DNA of 64,000 bases from Planomonospora sp. ID82291. GTDB taxonomy: Bacteria; Actinomycetota; Actinomycetes; Streptosporangiales; Streptosporangiaceae. The notes under the pieces were generated by a model that ran no database searches, had not been told where the DNA came from, and worked only from the letters and a program-made list of their open reading frames with translations. Below, in pieces: positions 8,470-17,887 of this stretch. Made by a program: the position numbers and the translations under genes. How positions within the stretch are numbered: the stretch's first letter is position 1; every line of letters starts with the position of its first letter. The stretch spans positions 124,001-188,000 of the forward strand of contig NZ_JABTEX010000005.1 in assembly GCF_015711645.1 (NCBI RefSeq). Reading direction: 5' to 3'.

Positions 8470-9930
8470 TCATCGGCGGGGCCGGGCCATGGCGCTGTGG
8501 CGGTGGCCGTAGCAGAAGTAGATCAGGACGCCGAGCAGCATCCATGCCAGGAACCGGATCCACGTCTGCACCGGCAGGTTGAGCATCAGGTAGACGCAGG
8601 ACAGCACCGACAGGACCGGCACCAGCGGCACCAGCGGGGTGCGGAAGGAGCGCGGCAGGTCCGGCCGCGTGCGCCGGAGGATCACCACCGCGAGCGAGAC
8701 CACCACGAACGCGAAGAGCGTGCCGATGTTGACCAGCTCGGCGATCGCCGCCAGGTCCAGGAGCCCCGCCAGGGCCGCGACGATCACGCCCAGCAGGATC
8801 GTGATCCGGTACGGCGTGCCGTACCGCGGGTGCACCCTGGCCAGGCCCCGGGGCAGCAGGTTGTCGCGGCACATGGCGAACATCACCCGCGACTGGCCCA
8901 GCATGAGGATCATCACGACGGTGGTCAGGCCCGCCAGCGCGCCCACGCTGATCAGCGAGGCGGCCCAGGTCTGGCCCACGGCCTTGAACGCGTCGGCGAG
9001 CGGGGCGGCCTCGCTGAGCTCCCGGTAGGGCTGCATGCCGACGACGACCACGGAGACGGCGACGTACAGGACCGTGCAGACGCCGAGCGAGGCGATGATG
9101 CCGATCGGCAGGTCGCGCTGCGGGTCGCGGGTCTCCTCCGCCGCGGTGGCCACCACGTCGAAGCCGATGTAGGCGAAGAACACGATCGCGGCAGCGCTGA
9201 AGATCCCCGCGATGCCGAAGGCCACCGGGGTGATCCCGAAGATCAGCTGGATCAGCGGCGCCGACCGGCCCTCGACGGCGGGCGTCGGCACGGACGGCGG
9301 GATGAACGGCGTGTAGTTGGCGGCCTCGACGAAGAACAGGCCGGTCACGATGACCAGCAGGATCACCGTGACCTTGATCGCGACGACGACCAGGTTGAGC
9401 CGCGAGGAGAGCTTGACGCCGGCGATCAGCACCGCGGTGAGGGCCAGCACGACGAGCGCGGCGGGCAGGTTGAAGACCGGGTCCTCGCCCGCGATCGCGG
9501 CGGGCAGGCGGAGGCCGAGGGACTCCAGCAGCGAGGTCAGGTAGCCCGACCAGCCGACCGCGACGACCGCGGCGCCGAGCATCATCTCCAGGATCAGGTC
9601 CCAGCCGATGATCCAGGCGGGGAACTCCCCCAGCGTGGCGTAGGAGAAGGTGTAGGCCGACCCGGCCACCGGCACGGCGGAGGCGAACTCGGCGTAGCAC
9701 AGCGCCGCGAGCGCGCAGACCACGGCGGCGACGACGAACGACAGGGCGACCGCCGGCCCGGCCGTCTCCTTGGCGACCTGGCCGGTGAGCACGAAGATGC
9801 CGGTGCCCACGATGACGCCGACGCCGAACACGGTCAGGTCGAGGGCCGTGAGCTCCTTTCTCAGCCGGTGCTCGGGCGCCTCGGTGTCGCGGATCGACTG
9901 CTCGACGGACTTCACGCGGAAAAGGGCCAT
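8470..9930 (-). CDS. APC family amino acid permease
   Basis: 486 residues with about 12 predicted membrane helices, cationic amino acid transporter (YfnA/CAT-like) type. The start MALFRVKSVEQSI is typical and the first helix carries the APC motif GVGVIVGTGIFVLTG, the substrate carboxylate-binding G-x-G. Further motifs are SGYLTSLLESLG, FFAYIGFDVVATAAEETRDPQRDLP (helix 6 and the conserved E-E-x-x-x-P) and a final CYGHRHSAMARPRR cytosolic tail. The ATG at 9930 has GGGGAGG close upstream. It stands alone, convergent with fadB. Substrate is an amino acid; basic amino acids are likely by family resemblance but not proven. Confidence 0.9.
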   Translation of the reverse strand: MALFRVKSVEQSIRDTEAPEHRLRKELTALDLTVFGVGVIVGTGIFVLTGQVAKETAGPAVALSFVVAAVVCALAALCYAEFASAVPVAGSAYTFSYATLGEFPAWIIGWDLILEMMLGAAVVAVGWSGYLTSLLESLGLRLPAAIAGEDPVFNLPAALVVLALTAVLIAGVKLSSRLNLVVVAIKVTVILLVIVTGLFFVEAANYTPFIPPSVPTPAVEGRSAPLIQLIFGITPVAFGIAGIFSAAAIVFFAYIGFDVVATAAEETRDPQRDLPIGIIASLGVCTVLYVAVSVVVVGMQPYRELSEAAPLADAFKAVGQTWAASLISVGALAGLTTVVMILMLGQSRVMFAMCRDNLLPRGLARVHPRYGTPYRITILLGVIVAALAGLLDLAAIAELVNIGTLFAFVVVSLAVVILRRTRPDLPRSFRTPLVPLVPVLSVLSCVYLMLNLPVQTWIRFLAWMLLGVLIYFCYGHRHSAMARPRR

Positions 9931-10072
9931 CGGAGCCTCCCCGTCCTGTGGATCATCCCCGGGTGCTTCCCCGTTGATCGGCGGGTCATGCGGGCCGGGG
10001 CCGTACGGCCTCCTCGGCGAGGCCCGGACGGACCGCCGGCCCGCACGGACCCGCGCGGCCGGGAACCGGATC

Positions 10073-10123
10073 CGCGCGGGTCAGCGGGCCGCGCGGGTCA
10101 GCGGGCCGCGCGGGTCAGCGGGC
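10073..10123. repeat. 17-bp tandem repeat, three exact copies, at the dxs stop codon
   Basis: CGCGCGGGTCAGCGGGC occurs three times head to tail (10073, 10090, 10107). The third copy contains the dxs stop, so each unit repeats the last codons and stop of dxs. The repeat probably grew by duplication of the gene end. Confidence 0.85.
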
Positions 10124-12034
10124 CGGGTGGTTCTCCAGGACCGGGGAGCGCCTGGCGACCGCCTCGGTGATCTCTCGGGCGATGTCCTGGGCGGTCAGGC
10201 CGATCTCGGCGAGGATCTTCGCCCGCTTGGCGTGGTCCAGGAAGCGCTGCGGGATGCCGTAGGTGCGGACCGGGACGTCCACGTCGGCGTCGCGGAGCAG
10301 CCGGGCCACCGCGTCGCCCACGCCGCCGACCCGGCCGTTGTCCTCGACGACCACGACCAGCTTGTGCACCCGCGCGGCGGCCACCAGCGCCTCGTCCAGC
10401 GGCTTGACCCAGCGCGGGTCCACCACGGTCGCGGAGATGCCCTGGGCGTCGAGCAGCGCGGCGGCCTCCAGGCACGTCTCGGCCATCGGGCCGACGGAGA
10501 CGACCAGCACGTCGGGGTCGCCGGCGCGCAGCACGTCCATCCCGCCGAGCCGGCCCTCGGCCTCGATCTCGGGCCCGACCGGGCCCTTGGGGTAGCGCAC
10601 CACGGTGGGGCCGTCGTCGACCTCCACCGCCTCGGCGAGCAGCTCGCGCAGGCGCGGCTCGTCGCGCGGGACCGCCACGGACAGCCCCGGGACGACCTGC
10701 AGGATCGACAGGTCCCACATGCCGTTGTGGCTGGCGCCGTCGTCTCCGGTGACGCCCGCCCGGTCGAGCACGACCGTGACCGGGAGCCGGTGCAGGGCGA
10801 CGTCCATCAGCAGCTGGTCGAAGGCCCGGTTGAGGAAGGTGGCGTAGACCGCCACGACGGGGTGGAGCCCGCCGAGCGCCAGGCCGGCGGCGCTGGTCAG
10901 CGCGTGCTGCTCGGCGATGCCGACGTCGTAGAGGCGGTCGGGGTAGGCCTCGGAGAACGGGATCAGCCCGGTCGGGCCGAGCATCGCGGCGGTGATCGCC
11001 ACGATGTCCCGGCGCTCGGCGCCGAGCCGTACCATCTCCTGGCCGAACACGTTGGTCCAGCCGTGCGGCTTGGGCTTCTCCTCGCCGGTCAGCGGGTCGA
11101 AGACGCCGGGCGAGTGGAAGCAGTCCTCGCCGTGGTTCTCGGCCGGCGAGTAGCCGAAACCCTTCTTGGTGAGCACGTGCACGATGACCGGGTGGCGGAA
11201 GCCGCGGGCCCTGCGCAGCGCCGCCTCGACGGCCTGCTCGTCGTGCCCGTCGACCAGCCCGATGTACTTCAGGCCGAGGTCCTCGAACATGACCTGGGGG
11301 GCCAGGACGTCCTTGATGCCCTTCTTGACGCCGTGCAGCGCGTCGTAGACCGGGGCGCCGACCACGGGCACCTTCGTCAGGTTGCCCTTGACGAACTCCA
11401 GCACGTCCTCGTAGCGCTGGGTGGTGCGCAGCGAGGCCAGGTGGTTGGCCAGCCCGCCGATGGTCGGCGAGTAGGAGCGGCCGTTGTCGTTGACCACGAT
11501 GATCAGCGGCAGGTCCCGGTGGGCGGCGATGTTGTTCAGCGCCTCCCAGGCCATGCCGCCGGTGAGGGCGCCGTCGCCGATCACCGCGACGACCGTGCGG
11601 TCGCTCTCGCCGCGCAGCTTGTAGGCCTTGGCCAGCCCGTCGGCGTACGACAGGGCGGTGGAGGCGTGGGAGTTCTCGATGACGTCGTGCTCGGACTCGG
11701 CCTGGCTCGGGTAGCCCGACAGGCCCCCCTCCTGGCGGAGCGTGCCGAAGCGGTCCGCCCGGCCGGTGAGCATCTTGTGGACGTAGGCCTGGTGGCCGGT
11801 GTCCCAGAGGATGCGGTCGCGCGGCGAGTCGAAGACCCGGTGCAGCGCGATGGTGAGCTCGACCACGCCCAGGTTCGGGCCGAGGTGCCCGCCGCTGCGC
11901 GCGGTGGAGCTGACGAGCAGGTCCCTGATCTCGGCGGCGAGCACCGGGAGCTCCTCCGCGCCCAGCGCCTTGAGGTCCCGCGGCCCCTTGACCGACTCCA
12001 GAAGACCGCCCAGCCGTCCGGCGCGCTCGCTCAC
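10115..12034 (-). CDS. dxs: 1-deoxy-D-xylulose-5-phosphate synthase
   Basis: 639 residues, complete. It condenses pyruvate and glyceraldehyde 3-phosphate with thiamine diphosphate, the first step of the MEP isoprenoid pathway. Seen motifs: [19 protein letters not shown], the ThDP motif [16 protein letters not shown]...[36 protein letters not shown], and the transketolase pyrimidine-domain segment [17 protein letters not shown], where the Glu activates ThDP. The GTG at 12034 is preferred: an AGAGGGG site lies upstream, and an ATG a few bases earlier runs into a stop in its own frame. The gene is divergent from the peptidase at 12153 and its 3' end is tripled by a short tandem repeat. Confidence 0.95.
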   Translation of the reverse strand: MSERAGRLGGLLESVKGPRDLKALGAEELPVLAAEIRDLLVSSTARSGGHLGPNLGVVELTIALHRVFDSPRDRILWDTGHQAYVHKMLTGRADRFGTLRQEGGLSGYPSQAESEHDVIENSHASTALSYADGLAKAYKLRGESDRTVVAVIGDGALTGGMAWEALNNIAAHRDLPLIIVVNDNGRSYSPTIGGLANHLASLRTTQRYEDVLEFVKGNLTKVPVVGAPVYDALHGVKKGIKDVLAPQVMFEDLGLKYIGLVDGHDEQAVEAALRRARGFRHPVIVHVLTKKGFGYSPAENHGEDCFHSPGVFDPLTGEEKPKPHGWTNVFGQEMVRLGAERRDIVAITAAMLGPTGLIPFSEAYPDRLYDVGIAEQHALTSAAGLALGGLHPVVAVYATFLNRAFDQLLMDVALHRLPVTVVLDRAGVTGDDGASHNGMWDLSILQVVPGLSVAVPRDEPRLRELLAEAVEVDDGPTVVRYPKGPVGPEIEAEGRLGGMDVLRAGDPDVLVVSVGPMAETCLEAAALLDAQGISATVVDPRWVKPLDEALVAAARVHKLVVVVEDNGRVGGVGDAVARLLRDADVDVPVRTYGIPQRFLDHAKRAKILAEIGLTAQDIAREITEAVARRSPVLENHPAR

Positions 12035-12152
12035 GGAATCATCCCCTCTGTCCTGACGTAACAGGGCGAGTCTAGTTCGCCTCCGGCCCGTCACCCGCAA
12101 AGGCGGGCAATCTATACGTTTTATCCACACTTGCCCTACCCTTGCCCTCACC

Positions 12153-13001
12153 ATGAGCGCTCTCCCCTCCGGGCCCCTGTCCTCCCTCGTCACCGCCGCC
12201 CTCTCCTTCTCCCTCGCGGCGGGCGCGGGCGCGGGCCAGGTGGGGGCGATCCCGGTGGCCGCCGCCCGGGCGCCCAGCGCCCCGGCCGGCACGGCCCCGG
12301 TGCAGGGCAGGACCGCGGCGACCGCCAACCCCCTGTACGGCGCCGGCGTGCTGCCCTCCGTGGCGTGCCCGGCGGGGACGATCAAGGCGGGCAGCGCGGC
12401 CTCCTACAAGGCCTTCATGACCCGCGTCTCCCGCTGCCTCGGGCTGGCCTGGGGGATCCAGTTCGGCAAGGCCGGGCTGGACTTCACCCCGCCGAAGCTG
12501 CGTTTCGCGACCTCGCGGGTGAGCAGCCCCTGCGGGAAGTGGCCCGCCGGTGCGGGCGGGTACTACTGCGCCGGCGACCGCACCGTCTACATCGGCCTGA
12601 CCCGCGCCGTCCTGGCGAACCCGTACGGTCCCAACCACGCGCAGTTCATGGCCCACGAGTACGCCCACCACGTCCAGCAGCTGGCGGGCATCCTGCCCTA
12701 CTACGGCCGGACCGTCTGGCGGGCCGCGCCCGCGGCCAGGCTCGCGCTCTCCCGCCGCCTGGAGCTGCAGGCCGACTGCCTGGCCTCGGCCTTCCTGCGC
12801 GGGGCCGCCGCCGACCTGAAGGTCACCCCGGAGCACTGGGAGGCCATGCTGGAGTGGACCGCCCGCAACGGGCACAAGAGCTGGCCGAAGAACGACCACG
12901 GCAGGGGCGGCAGCCAGGCCTACTGGATGGAGCGCGGCTTCGAGCGCGGCACCCCGGGCGCCTGCAACACCTTCACCGCCCCGCGCCGGGTCGTCGACTG
13001 A
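12153..13001 (+). CDS. Secreted neutral zinc metallopeptidase (YpfJ-like)
   Basis: 282 residues. An N-terminal signal peptide (hydrophobic stretch about residues 10-27, likely cut near AGA or PVAAARA) sends the protein out of the cell. The mature part has the zinc-binding HEYAHH (HExxH) near residue 168 and a downstream [10 protein letters not shown] whose Glu fits the third ligand of the neutral zinc metallopeptidase (YpfJ) family; paired cysteines suggest disulfides. No ribosome site is visible before the ATG; TACCCT ten bases upstream resembles a -10 box, so the transcript may be leaderless. It is divergent from dxs. Substrate unknown. Confidence 0.85.
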   Translation: MSALPSGPLSSLVTAALSFSLAAGAGAGQVGAIPVAAARAPSAPAGTAPVQGRTAATANPLYGAGVLPSVACPAGTIKAGSAASYKAFMTRVSRCLGLAWGIQFGKAGLDFTPPKLRFATSRVSSPCGKWPAGAGGYYCAGDRTVYIGLTRAVLANPYGPNHAQFMAHEYAHHVQQLAGILPYYGRTVWRAAPAARLALSRRLELQADCLASAFLRGAAADLKVTPEHWEAMLEWTARNGHKSWPKNDHGRGGSQAYWMERGFERGTPGACNTFTAPRRVVD

Positions 13002-13031
13002 GCGCGCCGCCCCGGCGCCGGGCGGCCGCGC
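13002..13031. terminator. GC-rich hairpin between peptidase and ROK regulator
   Basis: GCGCG-CCGCCC and GGGCGG-c-CGCGC form an 11-bp stem with a one-base bulge and a 7-base loop, starting directly after the peptidase stop codon and placed between convergent genes. Confidence 0.5.
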
Positions 13032-13059
13032 CGCAGGAGGCGCTCCGTACGGCCCGCCG

Positions 13060-14262
13060 TCAGGAGCCGGCGCGGGCGAGGACCTCCAGGGGGTCGGCGA
13101 GGACCTGGGCGAAGGCGAGCTCGGCCGCGCCCACCAGGGTGGCGTCGTCGCCCAGGGCCGTGGTGCGCAGGCGCAGCCGCTCCCGCGACGCGGGCAGGGC
13201 GTCGAGGTTCAGCCGGCTGCGGACCTGCGCGGCCGAGCCGAGGTAGACCTCACGGAGCATGCCGCCGAAGACGACCATCTCCGGGTTGAAGACGTTGACC
13301 AGGTTGGCCACGCCCAGGCCGAGCCAGTCGCCGACCCGGCTCAGCGCGGCCTGGGCGACGACGTCGCCGCGGTCGGCGGCGGAGACCACCGCGCGGACGG
13401 CCTCCCGGCCGATCTGGGAGCCGAAGCGCCCGGCCGCCTCCAGCAGCGCCCGCTCCCCCACCTCGGCCTCCAGGCAGCCGCGCGAGCCGCAGCCGCACCG
13501 CCGGCCCTCGGGGTTGACGACCATGTGCCCGACCTCGCCGCCGAAGCCCTGGTGGCCGCCGAGCAGGGTGCCGCCCGCGATCACGCCGCCGCCGACGCCC
13601 ACGTCGCCGTGGAGGTAGACGAGGTCGCGGCAGCCGACGCCGACGCCGCGCAGGTGCTCGGCCATCGCCGCGAGGTTGGCGTCGTTGCCGACCGCCACGG
13701 GTAGGCCGAGGGCCAGGCGGCGGGCCATCTCCTCACCGAACGGCACGTCCGCCGCGCCCATGTTCGGCCCGAACCTGACGATGCCGTCGCCCTGCGCCAC
13801 CCCGCCGGCGAAGGCCGCGGCCACCCCGACGCAGACCGTGTCCGGCCGCGTCCTGCGGTGCATCTGCCGGGCGAAGGCGGCCAGCGGGCCGACGGTCTCC
13901 TCCAGCGAGAAGGGACCGCGCCGCCGGGCCGTCTCCCGGCGGTCGAGGACCGCCCCGCCCAGGCCGACCCGGGCGGCGACCAGCCGGTCGACCCCGACGT
14001 CCAGGGCGAACACGTAGACCCGCGCGGACTCGGGACGGACCACCAGGGAGGGCCGCCCCGCCCGGCCGGTCTCCCGGGGGAGCTCCTCGCGGACCAGGCC
14101 GGCGGCGGTCAGGTCCGCGGTGAGCGCCATGATCGTGCTGCGGTTGAGCCCCATCCTGCTGGTGAGTTCCGCGCGCGAGGTCGGCCCGCTCAGGTGGACA
14201 TGACGGAGCAGAGCGCCGAGGTTGTGGCGTCTGATCTCCTCTTGGGAGGGGCCGGCCCGCAT
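13060..14262 (-). CDS. ROK family transcriptional regulator (Rok7B7/XylR type)
   Basis: 400 residues: N-terminal winged HTH (TSRAELTSRMGLNRSTIMALTADL cut into two helices, about residues 24-47) followed by an ROK sugar-kinase-like domain. ROK signatures are present: VAVGNDANLAAMAEH, GDVGVGGGVIAGGTLLGG, HMVVNPEGRRCGCGSRGCLE with the CxCGxxGCxE zinc motif. The ATG at 14262 has GAAGGA nine bases upstream; an in-frame ATG at 14322 overlaps the permease stop but has no ribosome site. It is the last gene of the xylFGH-type operon. Established context: in Streptomyces coelicolor the regulator Rok7B7 (SCO6008) sits next to xylFGH in the same way and affects xylose use and carbon control. A similar role here is inference from this shared gene order. 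Confidence 0.88.
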   Translation of the reverse strand: MRAGPSQEEIRRHNLGALLRHVHLSGPTSRAELTSRMGLNRSTIMALTADLTAAGLVREELPRETGRAGRPSLVVRPESARVYVFALDVGVDRLVAARVGLGGAVLDRRETARRRGPFSLEETVGPLAAFARQMHRRTRPDTVCVGVAAAFAGGVAQGDGIVRFGPNMGAADVPFGEEMARRLALGLPVAVGNDANLAAMAEHLRGVGVGCRDLVYLHGDVGVGGGVIAGGTLLGGHQGFGGEVGHMVVNPEGRRCGCGSRGCLEAEVGERALLEAAGRFGSQIGREAVRAVVSAADRGDVVAQAALSRVGDWLGLGVANLVNVFNPEMVVFGGMLREVYLGSAAQVRSRLNLDALPASRERLRLRTTALGDDATLVGAAELAFAQVLADPLEVLARAGS

Positions 14263-14318
14263 CGCGTGGTGTTCCTTCGGTGGGTCAGGATCATCGATCA
14301 CCTTAGACCGGTGCCGGG

Positions 14319-15563
14319 TCACCTCATGCCGGTGGCCGCCGCGCGCTTGCGGGAGAACGCGTCCACGCTCGCCGCCAGGAGCAGGACCGACCCGGTGACG
14401 ATGTACTTCACCCCGGAGCTGTAGCCCATCAGGCCCATGCCGTTCTCGATGACCGCGACCACGGCGCCGCCCAGGATGGCGTCCAGCACCCGGCCCTTGC
14501 CGCCGAACAGGCTGGTCCCGCCGATGACGGCCGCGCCCACGGCGTACAGCAGCACGTTGCTGCCGCCGGTGTTGGGGTCGACCGAGCTGGCCCGGGAGGC
14601 CGCGATGACGCCGCCGAGCGCCGCCATGGTGGAGCAGATCATGAACGCGCTGATCTTCATCCGGTCCACGTTGATGCCGGCCCGGCGCGCGGCCTCGGCG
14701 CTGCCGCCGACCGCGTACAGGTGCCGCCCGAAGGAGGTGCGGCGCAGCACGAACGTGAGGACCAGCAGGAGCACCACGATGATCGGGACGACCACCGGCA
14801 CGCCCTTGAGCGAGACGACCGCGGCGTTGCGGCTGCGCTCCAGGTTGAGGAAGTGGACGGCGAGGCCGCCGAGGACGGCCAGCGCCCCGACCCGGACCGC
14901 GATCAGCGAGATCGGGTCGGCGGTCAGGCCGCGCCCGGCCCGCTTGCGCGCGCGCAGCAGCTGCAGCCCCGCGTACGCGGCGACCCCGACGACCAGCAGC
15001 GCCCAGCCCAGCACGGGCGGCAGGTACTTGTTGGAGATGGCCAGGATCGTCTCGTCCCGGATGGAGATGTTGGTGCCGCCCTTGACCAGCAGCAGCACCA
15101 GGCCCTGGAAGCCGAGGAAGGCGGCGAGCGTCACCACGAAGGACGGGATGCCGAGCTTGGCCACCAGCGTGCCGATGACGCCGCCGATCACCGTTCCGGT
15201 GAGGATGGCCGCGCCCACCGCGACGTACCAGGGCATCCCCTGCTCGGTGAGCAGGATCGCGAGCACCGCGGCGCAGACCCCGCTGGCGAAGCCCGCCGAC
15301 AGGTCGATCTCGCCGAGCAGCAGCACGAAGACCAGGCCCATGGCGATCACGGTCACCGCGGCGCCCTGGGTGAACAGGTTGGCGAAGTTGCCCGAGGTCA
15401 GGAACGAGGGCCGCAGGAACGCGAAGACCGCGCAGAGCACGACCAGCCCGAACACGGCGGGCAGCGCGCCCATGTCGCCGCCGCGGACCCGCTCGACGTA
15501 GCCGCGGGCGTTGGCGGCGATCGAGGGGCCCTCGACCGGGGCGGGCGTGAGGGTGGCGGTCAT
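14319..15563 (-). CDS. xylH: Sugar ABC transporter permease, xylose type
   Basis: 414 residues with about 9-10 membrane helices. Family motifs: LLLGEIDLSAGFASGVCAAVLA (the E-x-D-L-S-x-G signature of ribose/xylose permeases) and a late SSVDPNTGGSNVLLYAVGAAVIGGTSLFGGKG coupling region (quoted in pieces: GGSNVLLYAVGAAVIGGTS, LFGGKGRVLDAILGG). An extended loop near residues 195-240 is typical of XylH compared with RbsC. Its ATG overlaps the upstream ATPase stop by ATGA. It forms the membrane channel for a pentose, most likely xylose, with the ATPase and binding protein of the same operon. Confidence 0.88.
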   Translation of the reverse strand: MTATLTPAPVEGPSIAANARGYVERVRGGDMGALPAVFGLVVLCAVFAFLRPSFLTSGNFANLFTQGAAVTVIAMGLVFVLLLGEIDLSAGFASGVCAAVLAILLTEQGMPWYVAVGAAILTGTVIGGVIGTLVAKLGIPSFVVTLAAFLGFQGLVLLLVKGGTNISIRDETILAISNKYLPPVLGWALLVVGVAAYAGLQLLRARKRAGRGLTADPISLIAVRVGALAVLGGLAVHFLNLERSRNAAVVSLKGVPVVVPIIVVLLLVLTFVLRRTSFGRHLYAVGGSAEAARRAGINVDRMKISAFMICSTMAALGGVIAASRASSVDPNTGGSNVLLYAVGAAVIGGTSLFGGKGRVLDAILGGAVVAVIENGMGLMGYSSGVKYIVTGSVLLLAASVDAFSRKRAAATGMR

Positions 15564-16324
15564 GCCGGAACTCCGTTGGTGAGGCCGAGGTCCCCGCTCC
15601 GGCCAGAGGTGATCAGTTCGACGACCTGCGCGTGGGTGACGTCGGAGGTCTTCACCTGCGCCGCCATCCGGCCGAGGTAGAGCGCGGCGATCCGGTCGGA
15701 CACCGCGAACACGTCGTTCATGTTGTGCGAGATGAGCACGACGGCCAGGCCCTGGTCGGCCAGGCGGCGGACCAGTTCCAGCACCTGCGCGGTCTGCGCG
15801 ACGCCGAGGGCGGCCGTGGGCTCGTCGAGGATGACGATCTTGCTGTTCCAGAGCACCGCCTTGGCGATGGCGACGGTCTGCCGCTGGCCGCCGGAGAGGC
15901 TGGAGACGTGCTGCCGGATGGACTTGACGGTCCGGACCGACAGGCCCTCCAGCGTCCTGGCCGCCATCTCCTCCATGGTGTCCTCGTCGAGGACGATGCC
16001 GCGTTTGTGCTCGCGGCCGAGGAACATGTTCTGGACGATGTCCAGGTTGTCGCAGAGGGCGAGGTCCTGGTAGACGATCTCGATGCCCAGGGCGGCGGCC
16101 TCACGCGGAGACCCGACCTGGACGGGCCTGCCCTCGAAGAGGTACTCGCCGGAGTCGATGGGGTGGATGCCGCCGACGCACTTGACGAGCGTGGACTTGC
16201 CGGCGCCGTTGTCGCCGACCAGCGCCGTCACCTCCCCGGGGTGGACGGAGAAGGCGACGTCGTGCAGGACCTGGACGGGACCGAAGCTCTTGTCGATCCC
16301 GCGGAGTTCCAGTACGGGGGTCAT
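15560..16324 (-). CDS. xylG: Sugar ABC transporter ATP-binding protein, xylose type
   Basis: 254 residues: Walker A GDNGAGKST (about 38-46), Q-loop YQDLALCDNLD, signature LSGGQRQTVAIAKAV, Walker B IVILDEPTAALG, and H-loop VVLISHNMND. It contains a single ATPase domain, whereas E. coli XylG/RbsA have two in tandem; single-domain forms are normal in actinobacterial xylFGH operons. The ATG at 16324 has GAGGAG eight bases upstream. A strong hairpin (16346-16384) lies between it and the binding-protein gene. Confidence 0.9.
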   Translation of the reverse strand: MTPVLELRGIDKSFGPVQVLHDVAFSVHPGEVTALVGDNGAGKSTLVKCVGGIHPIDSGEYLFEGRPVQVGSPREAAALGIEIVYQDLALCDNLDIVQNMFLGREHKRGIVLDEDTMEEMAARTLEGLSVRTVKSIRQHVSSLSGGQRQTVAIAKAVLWNSKIVILDEPTAALGVAQTAQVLELVRRLADQGLAVVLISHNMNDVFAVSDRIAALYLGRMAAQVKTSDVTHAQVVELITSGRSGDLGLTNGVPA

Positions 16325-16345
16325 ACGGTGCTCCTCGGATGCGGA

Positions 16346-16384
16346 GCGCGGCCGGCCGGTCCCGCCGGGACCGGCCGGCCGCGC
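16346..16384. promoter_or_regulatory. Perfect 18-bp intercistronic hairpin between xylF and xylG
   Basis: The two arms 16346-16363 and 16367-16384 are perfectly complementary with a 3-base loop. It lies directly after the binding-protein stop. In binding-protein operons such stems stabilise the upstream mRNA or terminate part of the transcripts, so xylF is made in excess over xylG and xylH; that effect is inferred here. Confidence 0.75.
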
Positions 16385-16394
16385 CCTCGGCGCG

Positions 16395-17519
16395 TTACTG
16401 GATTCCGGCCTCGGTGCACTTGGCGGCGAACTCACCGGTGCACAGCTCGTCCTTGGTGACGAAGCCGTCGGTCACGACGTCCTTGACGTTGTCGAAGAAG
16501 ATCGCCTGCGGGTCGAGCAGGACGGCGGGCACCTCGGCGCCGCTCTCGGTGTCCTTGACCGTGCCGGTCGCCGCCGGCTTCTCGCCCTTGGCCAGGCCGA
16601 TCGCGAGCTCCGCCGCCGCGTCCGCCTCCTTCTTGATCGCCTTGTAGACCGTCATGCACTGGTCGCCGGCGAGGATGTTCTGCAGGCCCTGGACGGTGGC
16701 GTCCTGGCCGGTGACCGGGACCTTGCCGTTGAGCTTGTTCTTCTTCAGCACGGTGATCGCGGCGTTGCCGAGGCCGTCGTTCGCGGCGAGCACACCGGCG
16801 ATCTTCGGCTGCTCGGTCAGCATCTGCTCGAAGATCGTGCCGGCCTGGGCGTTGTCCCAGTCCGGGACCGACTGGTCCGGGCCCTTGACGTACTCGCCCG
16901 AGTCGTACTTGGGCTGGAGCACGCCGTCGTAGCCGTTCTTGAACAGCGTGGCGTTGTTGTCGGTCGGCGAGCCGTTGAGCTCGGCGACGATCGGCTTGTC
17001 GGCCTTCTTGTCGGTCAGGCACTTCACCAGGCCCTCGCCCTGCAGGGTGCCGACCTTGGTGTTGTCGAAGCTGACGTAGTAGGAGGCGCCGCCGTTCAGC
17101 GTCAGGCGGTCGTAGTCGATCGTGGCCACGCCCTGGGCCTTGGCCTTGTCGAGCACGGCCTTGCCGGTGCCGCTGTCCAGGTTGACGATCATCAGGACGG
17201 TGGCGCCGTTGGTGATCATCTGGTCGGCGATGGTCTGGAACTGGTTCTTGTCGCCCTGGGCGTTCTGGATGTCGTAGGCGACACCCGCGGCCTTGAACGC
17301 CTCCTCCAGGTACTTGCGGTCCGCGGTCTCCCAGCGGGCGGAGGACTTGCTGTCCGGCAGGATGACGCCGACCTTGCCGGCGGCGGCCGGCTGGCTCGCG
17401 GCGCCGGAGGCGGCGGTGCCGCTCTGAGCGGTGGTGTCGCCGCCCTCGCCCCCGCAGGCGGTGAGACCGAGGGTCATCGCCGCGGCGGCGGCGGACAGGC
17501 GGAGGATCCCCTTGCGCAT
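16395..17519 (-). CDS. xylF: Sugar ABC transporter substrate-binding lipoprotein, xylose type
   Basis: 374 residues. The signal peptide MRKGILRLSAAAAAMTLG ends with lipobox LTAC, so Cys22 is lipidated and the protein sits on the outer face of the membrane. The mature part is a type I periplasmic-binding fold: GKVGVILPDSKSSARW, ITNGATVLMIVNLDSGTG, AELNGSPTDNNATLFKNG, VLAANDGLGNAAI, VTGQDATVQGLQNILAGDQ are characteristic of XylF (D-xylose-binding). The ATG at 17519 has AAAGGA upstream. It is the first gene of the operon xylF-xylG-xylH-ROK regulator. Xylose as ligand is family-based inference. Confidence 0.9.
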   Translation of the reverse strand: MRKGILRLSAAAAAMTLGLTACGGEGGDTTAQSGTAASGAASQPAAAGKVGVILPDSKSSARWETADRKYLEEAFKAAGVAYDIQNAQGDKNQFQTIADQMITNGATVLMIVNLDSGTGKAVLDKAKAQGVATIDYDRLTLNGGASYYVSFDNTKVGTLQGEGLVKCLTDKKADKPIVAELNGSPTDNNATLFKNGYDGVLQPKYDSGEYVKGPDQSVPDWDNAQAGTIFEQMLTEQPKIAGVLAANDGLGNAAITVLKKNKLNGKVPVTGQDATVQGLQNILAGDQCMTVYKAIKKEADAAAELAIGLAKGEKPAATGTVKDTESGAEVPAVLLDPQAIFFDNVKDVVTDGFVTKDELCTGEFAAKCTEAGIQ

Positions 17520-17826
17520 GGTGCACGGGTCCTTTCTTCGAGAACTTCGAGAGATGGGGGGTCAGGAGGTGCGGCATGCCGAGCTCACCCGCACGGCTCT
17601 CCGGGTCGCGGATCACCGTGCCGGTGAATGTTGTTTGCGGCAACGTATTCCGGTGTGGCCTGGAACACCAGACCTTGTCTGGGTAAAGTTTGTTGTGGCC
17701 GGTAACAATCCAGAAACGTGGGATTAACCCAGGTTGCCCCGTACGACGAGGGCGGCGCCCGGAGCGCCGCCGGGCGGCGGACGCGCCCGGAAGCGGCGGA
17801 GACGACGGAGCCGCCCGGAAACGACG
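17520..17826. promoter_or_regulatory. xylF upstream region with three dyads
   Basis: Region without a gene. It holds three symmetric elements: GTTGTTTGCGGCAAC (17630-17644), CCAGACCTTGTCTGG (17668-17682, perfect 6-bp arms) and TTGTTGTGGCCGGTAACAA (17690-17708, perfect 5-bp arms). The first and third share TTGTT/AACAA-like half sites and are candidate operators for the ROK regulator of this operon. AT content is higher than around it, as expected for the promoter. A clear -10/-35 pair could not be fixed by eye. Confidence 0.45.
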
Positions 17827-17862
17827 GAGCCGCCCGGCGGGATGTGGCCCGCCGGGCGGCTC
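17827..17862. terminator. Second hairpin after aconitase, perfect 15-bp stem
   Basis: GAGCCGCCCGGCGGG (17827-17841) and its perfect complement (17848-17862) flank a 6-base loop. With the hairpin at 17888-17917 it forms a tandem terminator that would isolate xylF from aconitase read-through. The block ACGACGGAGCCGCCCGG next to it is duplicated 20 bases upstream. Confidence 0.65.
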
Positions 17863-17887
17863 TGGTCCGGGGTGTCCCCCCCGATGC

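Noticed and set aside
14263-14322. Longer ROK regulator starting at ATG 14322
   Set aside because: It overlaps the xylH stop by ATGA, which is attractive, but has no ribosome site and adds residues not usual for the family; ATG 14262 has GAAGGA at the right distance.
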